Positions 22,852-31,306 of a stretch of DNA of 32,314 nucleotides are shown here, one piece after another. The position numbers and the translations under genes were made by a program. Numbering within the stretch: the stretch's first letter is position 1; each line of letters begins with the position of its first letter. Origin of the DNA: Mycoplasmatota bacterium (GTDB taxonomy: Bacteria; Bacillota_I; Bacilli_A; Izemoplasmatales; Izemoplasmataceae); contig JAFLJX010000018.1 in the NCBI GenBank assembly GCA_022712785.1, positions 1 to 32,314 of the forward strand, given 5' to 3'. A model generated the notes under the pieces. The model worked only from the letters and a program-made list of their open reading frames with translations. It was not told the origin of the DNA and made no database searches.

Positions 22852-23794
22852 AAAACTGAAATTGATGAAAAAATATCAGAATTTCTCTATTAAATTTCGC
22901 GATTCAAAAATTTCACAAATTATTAATCATCCATATTTATTCTTGTTACCTTATGTCTTTCTATTTTCTTTAATCATTTTATTACCAACATTTATCTCCG
23001 CAGTGTTATCAACAACGCACTTTAACACAGTACAGTTTCCTACTTTTGTAGGATTTAAAAATTTTATTGATATTTTTAGCATTGACAATATCTTTGTTCA
23101 GAATGCAATTCCAAATACATTCACATATGCTTTGATTGTTGGAACTTGTGGATACATTTTTTCTTTTTTTGTTGCTTGGCTTCTAGCACAAGTGACACCA
23201 AAAGTAAGAACTCTCTATACTTTATGTATTTATTCACCATCTATTACTGGGCCAGTAATGATGGTAGTTGTTTGGAAAGTTGTATTTAGTGGTGATCAAA
23301 GAGGATATTTAAATTATTTATTATTACAGATAGGGTTTATTAAAGAACCAATTCAGTTTTTACAGAATCCAGAAATACTATTTCCAATTGTAATTTTGAT
23401 AGGTCTTTGGAGTAGTGCTGGACTTGGATTTCTAGCGATGTTAGCTGGGATGTTAAATATTGATAAAACTCTTTACGAAGCAGGGGCTATTGATGGTATT
23501 AAAAATCGATGGCAAGAGATATTCTATATCACTATTCCATCAATGAAACCACAAATGTTGTTTGGAGCCGTAATGGCGATTGTAGGTGCATTTAATATTT
23601 CAGGAATCGCAGTTGCATTAAGTGGAGGGATAACTCCTCCACAATATGCAGGATGGATGATAATGGATCACGCTACCGATTTCGGATTTGTTAGATATGA
23701 AATGGGATATGCTGCTGCGATTACAATAGTACTCTTTGTTGGAGTATTTATTTTAAATAGAATTAGTTATAAGATGTTTGGTGACAATACCTAA
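22841..23794 (+). CDS. Sugar ABC permease, MalF/LacF type (pair 1)
   Basis: A 317-residue permease with six membrane helices and a basic N-terminal cytoplasmic extension of about 30 residues. The coupling loop EAGAIDG (213-219), followed by WQEIFYITIPSMKP, is the EAA motif that docks on the ATPase. Typical MalF-type segments are also seen: LFSLIILLPTFISAVLSTTHF and FVGFKNFIDIF, then TGPVMMVVVWKVVF. GGTGAG sits before the ATG, inside the end of the fused binding-protein gene. Another in-frame ATG at 22865 is less well supported. It should pair with the next gene to form one transport channel. Confidence 0.9.
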   Translation: MKIRKLKLMKKYQNFSIKFRDSKISQIINHPYLFLLPYVFLFSLIILLPTFISAVLSTTHFNTVQFPTFVGFKNFIDIFSIDNIFVQNAIPNTFTYALIVGTCGYIFSFFVAWLLAQVTPKVRTLYTLCIYSPSITGPVMMVVVWKVVFSGDQRGYLNYLLLQIGFIKEPIQFLQNPEILFPIVILIGLWSSAGLGFLAMLAGMLNIDKTLYEAGAIDGIKNRWQEIFYITIPSMKPQMLFGAVMAIVGAFNISGIAVALSGGITPPQYAGWMIMDHATDFGFVRYEMGYAAAITIVLFVGVFILNRISYKMFGDNT

Positions 23795-23811
23795 GAAATG
23801 AGGTGTAATTC

Positions 23812-24684
23812 ATGAGTGCAAAGAGTACAATGTTCAATCCAAAAAGATACCATAAAAGTCAAATAACGTTTCACTTTATTTTGCTTCCTTTATCGATATT
23901 TATGAGTTTACCCATTGTATATATCATAAATGATGCTTTTAAGCCTTTTACAGAATTGTTTGCATTTCCTCCTCGATTTTTGGTTAGGAAACCTACTTTC
24001 GAGAATTTTAGATTGCTTTTTAGTTTTTCTCAAGAATCTGGAATTCCAATTTCAAGATATGTCTTCAATAGTGTTATTACAACTGGTGTAGTTGTTATAT
24101 TAACTGTTTTTCTTTGTTCAATAACTGCTTTTGCTTTATCAAAAATGGAATTTTCAGGAAGAAAAACACTTTTTAAAATTAATACTTATGCATTAATGTT
24201 TGTTCCTATTGCTGTTGCAATCCCAAGATATTTAATTATTGTTGAGTTAGGAGTATATAACACATACCTCGCTCACATAATTCCTCTGCTTGCATTGCCT
24301 GTAGGCTTGTTTTTGGTTAAACAATTTACTGATCAAGTTCCAAATGAACTGATTGAAGCAGCAGTTGTAGATGGTGCAACTAATTGGGAGGTTTATTGGA
24401 AAATTATTCTTCCATTGACAAAGTCTGCACTTGTAACTGTAGCATTTTTATCTTTTCAGATAAGTTGGATGAGTATTGAATCCTCTAATATTTATGTAGA
24501 TCAAGAAGCCTTAAGGACATTACCATTTTATTTGCAAACATTATCTCAAACTAGTGGAAATATTGTAGCTTCAAGAGGTATAACTGCAGCAGGGTGGCTA
24601 ATTATGTTCTTGCCAAACTTAATAATATTCTTTGTTCTACAAAGTAAAGTTATGGAATCAATGGCTCAATCGGGAATAAAATAG
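23812..24684 (+). CDS. Sugar ABC permease, MalG type (pair 1)
   Basis: A 290-residue permease with six membrane helices. Its EAA motif is EAAVVDGATNWEVYWKIILPL (from residue 182). MalG-type features include PIVYIINDAFKPFTELFAFPPRF near the N-terminus and the C-terminal KVMESMAQSGIK, close to the 'GxxxGAxKG'-type tail. GAGGTG lies nine bases before the ATG and the gap from pair-1 MalF is 17 bases. It forms the channel with that gene product. The ATPase partner is not encoded nearby. Confidence 0.9.
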   Translation: MSAKSTMFNPKRYHKSQITFHFILLPLSIFMSLPIVYIINDAFKPFTELFAFPPRFLVRKPTFENFRLLFSFSQESGIPISRYVFNSVITTGVVVILTVFLCSITAFALSKMEFSGRKTLFKINTYALMFVPIAVAIPRYLIIVELGVYNTYLAHIIPLLALPVGLFLVKQFTDQVPNELIEAAVVDGATNWEVYWKIILPLTKSALVTVAFLSFQISWMSIESSNIYVDQEALRTLPFYLQTLSQTSGNIVASRGITAAGWLIMFLPNLIIFFVLQSKVMESMAQSGIK

Positions 24685-24692
24685 GTGTATAT

Positions 24693-26888
24693 ATGAAAAA
24701 AATAATTATAGTAGGAATATTATGCCTTGTTTGTTTAATATCTAGTATTACAGAATTTGCAACACACATTAATGCTACTAATGTAGAATCACCATACTAT
24801 ACATATACTGCGGATTCTTACGGGAATTTAATTAAGACTAGTGATGCATATTTACCTGGTGAACAGTTAAACCTAGTTAATGACGAAAAATTCGTATCTT
24901 TAGAACATATTTATATTGATGAGAATGATTACTTATATATTACAGATAGTAAGATTAAAACCTATGTTGAACAATATGATTCTCTTACTGGAGAAGTTAT
25001 TATTAACGAGCAAACTGGTAATCCGAAAACAAAAATATATACTGGTAAAATTATAGTTTTAGATGGCAATTTAAATTTAATTGGAGAAATATATGATGAA
25101 AACATTAATTTCCCAAAAAGTACATTTGTAACTGAAGATAAAATTTACATTGTCGATTTTACTTCTTCAAATATTTTGATTTATGATAAATTATCACTAC
25201 TTGAAGATCAAGAAATTGTTTTATTAAACACGATTGGTGTTCCAACTCATCCAATATTTCAAAATGTATACGATGATGATGGAGAAAAAATAAGTAGTGG
25301 TTACCAATACCATGTAGAAAACATTGCAGTTGATAAAAGAGGGAATATTTATGTTCAAGGAATAGGTTCAACTAATGGACTAATAATGCTTGATGAGACT
25401 GGAGATTTCATGACTTTCTTTGGTGGTAATCCATTAAGAGTTCCAATTATTGATAAGATAAAATCTGTCTTTTTGAATGAAGAACAGAAAGAAAAAATGC
25501 AAGATTTAAGAGAAGGTAAAATATATTATGATGTTCCATCAAATATTACAATTGATGATAAAGGATTTGTCTATACAGTAACATCATCAATTAAAACTAA
25601 TCCTATTAAAAAATTTAACGTGTCTGGTAGAAATTACTTTAATACTGATATGATAGGTACAACAGATATGAATAGTGTTTGGGTGGGTAATTACAATAAT
25701 GTATTTTCTGTTAATGAACAAGGAAATATATTTGAATATGATACGAGTGGGAATCTTTTGTTTCTCTTTGGAGGTAAGGATTATACAAGTAGACGTGTAG
25801 GTCTTTTAACTAGTCCCGTTAGTATTGCTGTGAATAGTAAGGATCAAATCTTAGTTGCTGACAAAGCCGGCAAATTTATTCAATTTTATACACCTACTAC
25901 ATTTACTAATTCAATTCATACTGCTTTTAAAGCTTATTACGATGAAGGTAATTATGAATTAAGTCAACAGAATTGGAAATATGTATTGGAATATAATTCT
26001 ATGTTTGATTATGCTCACATTGGACTAGGAGATTCTTACATGCGTGATAAAGAGTATTCTGATGCATTCAAAGAATTTTCTTACGCTAATGATTTTGATG
26101 GTATGAGTGATGCATTTTGGTCGATTAGACAAGAATGGATGCAAAATAATTTAAACATTATTTTTCTGCTAGTTGTTATATTAGTATTTTCTAGAGTTCT
26201 CTATATTCTTATTGGTAAATATTTTAATAATTATGAGAAAGAAAAAAAGTATATCTCACGTGTATTTTCTAAATTCAAACTCCTTGATGAAGTTGTTTAT
26301 CTATTTACATTTCTTAAACATCCATTCAACGGGTTTCATGAAATAAAAAGGGAAAAAAGGGTAAGTGTTTTATCATCAACAATCATCTATATATTTTTAG
26401 TAGCTGTTTTTGTCCTGCATTATTCATATACAGATATTATATTTCTTCAAAGAACAAATATTAATGTACTTTATGAGTTGCTATTGATGATTATTATCTT
26501 AGGACTATTTGTTATTTCAAACTATCTTGTATGTACAATCAATGATGGTGAGGGAACAATTAAAAATGTATATAATGCAACAGCATATAGTTTGTCACCA
26601 ATTTTAGTGATTTTACCAATCATAATCATACTAAGTAACTTTTTGACTATAAGAGAAATAGTTTTCTATAATTTTGGATTTTCATTAATAATTTTGTGGT
26701 GCTCTTTCTTGATGTTTTTTATGATAAAAGATATTCATAACTATTCAGTTACTGAAACATTCAAAATAATTTTAAAAAGTTTATTTGTTATGCTAATTAT
26801 AGGACTACTCCTGTATGTCATCAACGCGATGAGTAATCAAGTATTTACTTTTATAAGAGAAGTTGTAGAAGAGGTGGTTAACCGATGA
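24693..26888 (+). CDS. NHL beta-propeller - TPR - Yip1 membrane protein
   Basis: A 731-residue membrane protein with no known activity. Order: signal or anchor (about 1-22); an extracellular NHL-type beta-propeller (about 50-400) with repeats such as LEHIYIDENDYLYITDS, IAVDKRGNIYVQG, ITIDDKGFVYTV and IAVNSKDQILVADKAGKFIQFY; TPR-like helices (about 408-480, DEGNYELSQQNWKYVLEYN, then AHIGLGDSYMRDKEYSDAFKEF); a helix (488-508); and a Yip1-like domain (about 535-720) with five helices and the core motif DGEG (618-621). From memory, similar proteins sit beside DUF5696 and sugar permease genes in Paenibacillus-type genomes. Position between two permease pairs suggests a scaffold or sensor of the transporter. 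It overlaps the next gene by four bases (ATGA). Confidence 0.78.
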   Translation: MKKIIIVGILCLVCLISSITEFATHINATNVESPYYTYTADSYGNLIKTSDAYLPGEQLNLVNDEKFVSLEHIYIDENDYLYITDSKIKTYVEQYDSLTGEVIINEQTGNPKTKIYTGKIIVLDGNLNLIGEIYDENINFPKSTFVTEDKIYIVDFTSSNILIYDKLSLLEDQEIVLLNTIGVPTHPIFQNVYDDDGEKISSGYQYHVENIAVDKRGNIYVQGIGSTNGLIMLDETGDFMTFFGGNPLRVPIIDKIKSVFLNEEQKEKMQDLREGKIYYDVPSNITIDDKGFVYTVTSSIKTNPIKKFNVSGRNYFNTDMIGTTDMNSVWVGNYNNVFSVNEQGNIFEYDTSGNLLFLFGGKDYTSRRVGLLTSPVSIAVNSKDQILVADKAGKFIQFYTPTTFTNSIHTAFKAYYDEGNYELSQQNWKYVLEYNSMFDYAHIGLGDSYMRDKEYSDAFKEFSYANDFDGMSDAFWSIRQEWMQNNLNIIFLLVVILVFSRVLYILIGKYFNNYEKEKKYISRVFSKFKLLDEVVYLFTFLKHPFNGFHEIKREKRVSVLSSTIIYIFLVAVFVLHYSYTDIIFLQRTNINVLYELLLMIIILGLFVISNYLVCTINDGEGTIKNVYNATAYSLSPILVILPIIIILSNFLTIREIVFYNFGFSLIILWCSFLMFFMIKDIHNYSVTETFKIILKSLFVMLIIGLLLYVINAMSNQVFTFIREVVEEVVNR

Positions 26889-29179
26889 GAAAGATTATAT
26901 ATATCATTTTACTAGTATTAATAATGACTTTATTATATCTGCTAGTAACTAATGGGGATACTACAACTGATTATGATATTTTAGGAGACAGTACATTTTC
27001 AAATTTATCTTTTAACAATGGATATGTTTCATCTAATCCTGAAAGTCATGAGATATATGATATGGATATTCCTGATAGTTTTGAGCTAGTTAATAGTGAT
27101 TCGGCTATAGAGCTATATTTAGAAAGAGAAACAATGGCCATTGCAATCAAAAAAATGGACAATGGATATGTTTGGTATTCATATGATGTATCAAGAGATT
27201 ATAACCAAGAGATTTCTGATGGCATCATTTCTCAGGAAATCGCTAATCAAATCCGATCGGGTGTTAGTATGAGAACGTATAATGTATTTACTCCTGGACT
27301 AAGAACATTGCTTGATAAAAATTTGATTGGGAAAGATGAAGTTATGATTTCATATACTATTCTTCCAGAAGGATTCATAGCTCATATAGATTTTATTGAT
27401 ATTGATATTTTGTTTGATGTCAATGTGGTGATCGAAAATGAAGACTTAATTGTTTCGATTCCCTATGAATCAATCGATGAGTACAGTGAGGAATTATGGA
27501 TGCCTGGTAATAGTGATATTTCAATAAACGATATATTAATCTATCCATTTTTTGGTTCTACAAGTTCTCAGGAAGATGGATATATTGTCATCCCTGATGG
27601 AAGTGGTGCACTCATATCTTTGGTTGATGAACCAGAAAATCTTGCGAATTATAATGCATCAGTATATGGTAAGGATCTTGGATACACTGAAGTTCCAATT
27701 GTAAGTGAAACCAATGTAGAAACTATAAAGCCTTTGGCAAGAGTAACACTTCCAATATATGGAATTATTCATAATGTTAATAATTCAGGGGTGTTAGTTA
27801 TATCTGAAAATGGCGCGAATTACGCGACTTATAATTTTGTTTCTAAAAATTTAGTAACTGAATATTATCAATCATATTTTTACTACAATTATCGTACTTC
27901 ATACAAACAATTTCAAAGCCGTAGTGATGACCAACAATATATTTTAGGTTTCCAAAAATACCCCAATGAGTTTGAAATAAAACAACGATATGTATTTTTA
28001 ACTGAAAATGCGAATTATGTTGGAGTTGCAAAAGGGTATCGACAATTTTTAGAGGAAACTACGGATTTAAAAGATGAGAATCTATCTCCAACGATGAAAA
28101 CAAATCTAGATATTATAGGAAATGAGATTGAACAAGGAATATTCTTTAAGAAAAATGTCAACATGACATCTTATAGTGGATTGATAGATATCATTAATGA
28201 AATTCAAAAAGATAACATTTCAAATATTTCGATAACTTACAAAACTTTTGTATTATCAGATTCACAGTATCGATTTGATGTTTTAAGAAGTTTAGGTGGA
28301 AAGAACGATTTTTCTAAGTTGATGAACTTCCTTGAAGAAAATAATATTGAGTTTGAACCATATGTTGATTATATCAATAGCTATGAGGATTCAAAATATA
28401 TCGCTGCAAGGATGAATCGGAAAGAATTTTTAAAATTGAATTATTCCTATATGTATTTATATAAATATATTAATAATCCTTCTTACTTGTCATATTTTAT
28501 AGATGACGACCTAGATGTTTATGAAAAACATGGGGTATCTTCTATTGCACTAAACGGTATGAATGATACATTATTCACATCAATATTGAAAGATAGAACT
28601 GTCCAATATAGTACAGAAAACATGGAACTTGTCCATGATAGCTTGAAAAAACTACAATCAGAAAATGTTTTAACTAGTTTTTATAATCCTGATTCATATT
28701 TATATGAGTATGTAAACAATTATTATGATGCACCTTTATCATCCAGTGAGCTTATGTTTATTGATGCTACTATTCCTCTTGTTCAGCTAGTTGTAAGTGG
28801 ACATATGGATTTATATAGTCCTTCAATAAATTTCGTAGCAAGTGAAGATCTCGCCTTATTAAGAATGGTTGAATATGGATTGAATCCAACATATACTCTA
28901 TCAGAAGAAGAAAACTATTTATTAAAACATACTAATGCCAGTAATATATATATATCAAACTACTCGGTATTGAGATCAAGAATTCTTCTTCAAAATGACT
29001 TCTTATTTTCTGGATTATCTAAGACTAGTGGAATCGAGATGACAGATCATCAATTCCTTGATATTGGAGTATCCTTATCAACCTTTAGCAATGGAACACA
29101 AATAATTGTCAATTATAATGATTATTATTATAATTACAATAATCTGGTTATTGAAGCAAGGGGGTATGTTGTAAAATGA
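26885..29179 (+). CDS. DUF5696-like membrane-anchored extracellular protein
   Basis: A 764-residue protein with an N-terminal anchor helix (about 4-22) and no lipobox. Residues about 60-350 are beta-rich (ETMAIAIKKMDNGYVWYS, then YIVIPDGSGALISL), resembling the sandwich before some glycosidase barrels. Residues about 370-750 are alpha/beta; SLGGKNDFSKLMNFLEENNIEFEPYVDY (ending near 496) recalls a barrel strand with a conserved Asp495. I place it in DUF5696 from the overall pattern and its neighbours, without a search. No activity is known to me. It could be a glycosidase acting at the transporter or an inactive glycan-binding relative. Start codon overlaps the stop of the Yip1 gene (ATGA), with AGAGGTGG upstream; its own stop overlaps the next permease start. 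Confidence 0.68.
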   Translation: MRKIIYIILLVLIMTLLYLLVTNGDTTTDYDILGDSTFSNLSFNNGYVSSNPESHEIYDMDIPDSFELVNSDSAIELYLERETMAIAIKKMDNGYVWYSYDVSRDYNQEISDGIISQEIANQIRSGVSMRTYNVFTPGLRTLLDKNLIGKDEVMISYTILPEGFIAHIDFIDIDILFDVNVVIENEDLIVSIPYESIDEYSEELWMPGNSDISINDILIYPFFGSTSSQEDGYIVIPDGSGALISLVDEPENLANYNASVYGKDLGYTEVPIVSETNVETIKPLARVTLPIYGIIHNVNNSGVLVISENGANYATYNFVSKNLVTEYYQSYFYYNYRTSYKQFQSRSDDQQYILGFQKYPNEFEIKQRYVFLTENANYVGVAKGYRQFLEETTDLKDENLSPTMKTNLDIIGNEIEQGIFFKKNVNMTSYSGLIDIINEIQKDNISNISITYKTFVLSDSQYRFDVLRSLGGKNDFSKLMNFLEENNIEFEPYVDYINSYEDSKYIAARMNRKEFLKLNYSYMYLYKYINNPSYLSYFIDDDLDVYEKHGVSSIALNGMNDTLFTSILKDRTVQYSTENMELVHDSLKKLQSENVLTSFYNPDSYLYEYVNNYYDAPLSSSELMFIDATIPLVQLVVSGHMDLYSPSINFVASEDLALLRMVEYGLNPTYTLSEEENYLLKHTNASNIYISNYSVLRSRILLQNDFLFSGLSKTSGIEMTDHQFLDIGVSLSTFSNGTQIIVNYNDYYYNYNNLVIEARGYVVK

Positions 29180-30057
29180 ATTCCCTAATTAAACAAAACA
29201 GAAGAATGACACACAAAAAACGTGAGATGTATTCAGGTCTTATATTTATCTTTCCCTGGATAATTGGTGTTCTAACATTCATAGCATATCCACTTTTTAG
29301 AACAATCTATTTTAGTTTTAACAATGTCCAATACAGTGGAGAGTTAGGATTCATTTATAATTGGGTTGGATTCGAAAACTACCACAGAATTCTTAGAATT
29401 GATGTAGATTTTATTCTTGAAATTCAAAACTTCATTATTAAGACAATAACATTTGTTCCAGTTGTTATTGCGATATCAATTATTATTGCAATGTTACTTA
29501 ATAGCAAGTTGAAAGGAACTAGTTTCTTTAGGCTAATATTCTTTCTTCCTATTATTATTCTTAATGGGCAATTGTTACAAAACATAAAAAATAATGGTGG
29601 TATGAGTATAAAAGTTGGGGGAATTGTATTTAATATTATTGAAAAGATTGTCCCATATTATATGACTGAGGCTATTTTATTATTATTTCAAATGGTTAGT
29701 GAGATTATGTGGTACAGTGGTGTACCAATCTTAATTTTTCTTGCCGCTCTTCAAAAAGTTGATAAAAGTATTTATGAGGCAGCACAGATTGATGGAGCAT
29801 CATCATGGAACATTTTTTGGAAAATTACACTTCCTGAAATTTATCCTTTAATTAGTGTTACTATTGTCTTTGTTATTGTATTCTTAGCAAATTTTGGTGA
29901 TAACTCAATTAATGAACTAATCATCTCTGCTCGTACGAATCCTTCTAGAAGAGAAGGCTATGCTTCAGCTTTAGCTATCCTTTATGCAATAATCCAAACT
30001 ATTTTGGTAATAACACTCTATTTCATTTTTAAAAAAAGAGAAAAGGGTGTGATGTAA
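29176..30057 (+). CDS. Sugar ABC permease, MalF/LplB type (pair 2)
   Basis: A 293-residue permease with six membrane helices. The EAA motif is EAAQIDGASSWNIFWKITLPEIYP (from residue 201). N-terminal features are GLIFIFPWIIGVLTFIAYPLFRTIYFSFN and WVGFENYHRIL, as in the MalF/LplB group. It is clearly not a recent copy of the pair-1 permease; the two differ over most of their length. The start (ATGA overlap with the DUF5696-like gene) has AAGGGGG upstream. It is followed directly, with no gap, by its MalG-type partner. Confidence 0.9.
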   Translation: MNSLIKQNRRMTHKKREMYSGLIFIFPWIIGVLTFIAYPLFRTIYFSFNNVQYSGELGFIYNWVGFENYHRILRIDVDFILEIQNFIIKTITFVPVVIAISIIIAMLLNSKLKGTSFFRLIFFLPIIILNGQLLQNIKNNGGMSIKVGGIVFNIIEKIVPYYMTEAILLLFQMVSEIMWYSGVPILIFLAALQKVDKSIYEAAQIDGASSWNIFWKITLPEIYPLISVTIVFVIVFLANFGDNSINELIISARTNPSRREGYASALAILYAIIQTILVITLYFIFKKREKGVM

Positions 30058-31029
30058 ATGAAGAATATTATAGAAAAAGTTAATTCTTTTTATAATAAGA
30101 ATATTTTCAAAGTGAAAAGAAGATTGTTAGGGAAACACAGTTCAGACGGGCTAGTATATAAAGTTATCATGTATTTTTTATTAATAGTCTTAGGGTTTGT
30201 ATTTGTTTATCCCCTAATATACATGTTTTCGATTAGTTTAATGTCAAATATTGATTTAGTTGATAATACTATCAGATGGATACCTTCAAAGTTAGATTTT
30301 ATTAATTATCGATTAACGATGGTTGCTTTGGACATTCCCAAATCATATTTTGTATCAATATTCATTGCAGGAATATCAACATTATGTGTTATGTTTTCAT
30401 CTGCATTTATTGGCTATGGACTTGCAAGGCATAGAATTCCATTTAAGAAAACTATTTTTGCAATTATGATTTTCTCATTTATTATGCCTAAAACATTATT
30501 TTTTATTCCAACTTACCAAATTTTTACAATGTTAAGAATAAAAGGAACTCTTTCTGCAATACTCGTTCCTGCTTTAACAGGTCAGGGGTTAAATGGAGCA
30601 TTTTTCATTTTAATTTTCTTTCAATTTTTTAGAATGATTCCAAAACAGCTTGAGGAATCAGCTATAATTGATGGAGCAAATAAATTTCAGATTTTTTATA
30701 AAATTGCAGTTCCACTTGCAATACCTGCCTTCATAATTACTGGTGTTTATGGATTTTCTCTTTATTGGAGTGAAACATTTTTGTTGGGAATTTATTTAGA
30801 TGGGAATTACACAACAATTACAATGTTACTAAATAATCTACAAGATAACTATGGAACTATGATTTGGAGTAGTGGACTAGATTCAGCACGACAATCTAAT
30901 TTGAGTTTTACAGAATCAAAGTTATTCGCAGGTACCTTACTGTCAATTATTCCTCTTATGATAATGTATATTTTCGTACAAAAATGGTTTGTGGAAAGCA
31001 TTGATAAATCTGGAATTACAGGTGAATAG
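30058..31029 (+). CDS. Sugar ABC permease, MalG/LplC type (pair 2)
   Basis: A 323-residue permease with six membrane helices and a 35-residue cytoplasmic N-terminus. The coupling loop is EESAIIDGANKFQIFYKIAVPL (Glu200 to Gly206 as core). The N-terminal segment VFVYPLIYMFSISLMSNIDLVDNTIRWIPSKLDFINY and the C-terminal QKWFVESIDKSGITGE tail are typical of the MalG/LplC group. The ATG follows the stop of the preceding gene directly, so translation is coupled. It is the last transport gene. A 277-base gap with no clear terminator separates it from dexB. Confidence 0.9.
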   Translation: MKNIIEKVNSFYNKNIFKVKRRLLGKHSSDGLVYKVIMYFLLIVLGFVFVYPLIYMFSISLMSNIDLVDNTIRWIPSKLDFINYRLTMVALDIPKSYFVSIFIAGISTLCVMFSSAFIGYGLARHRIPFKKTIFAIMIFSFIMPKTLFFIPTYQIFTMLRIKGTLSAILVPALTGQGLNGAFFILIFFQFFRMIPKQLEESAIIDGANKFQIFYKIAVPLAIPAFIITGVYGFSLYWSETFLLGIYLDGNYTTITMLLNNLQDNYGTMIWSSGLDSARQSNLSFTESKLFAGTLLSIIPLMIMYIFVQKWFVESIDKSGITGE

Positions 31030-31067
31030 AGACTAATATATTGTGTGAGTTTAGTACGGAGAGTATA

Positions 31068-31082
31068 TTGTACAAAGCATCA
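31068..31082 (+). promoter_or_regulatory. Possible third copy of the shared motif, upstream of dexB
   Basis: TTGTACAAAGCATCA resembles the unit B copy (TTGTATAAAACATATCA), with two substitutions and a 2-bp deletion. A TATGGT begins 48 bases after GTACAA, at 31118, but no good -35 is seen. The rest of the 31030-31306 gap shows no gene, terminator or convincing consensus promoter. Confidence 0.25.
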
Positions 31083-31306
31083 AACAGAATAGCTCTAGCT
31101 ACTAAAACTTTCAAACATATGGTAATTATGAGAAATCATAAGTGATTTGATTAAAATATAGAATATATAATAACAAAAATGAAATTTCCAAGCTGACAAC
31201 CGAAATAAATATTTTGAGATTAAATCCTGATTGTAATTAAAAAAGCATTTAAGAGGCGAATACTTGGGGTTGACGCTGATAATACAATTGAATAGGAGTA
31301 GACATT

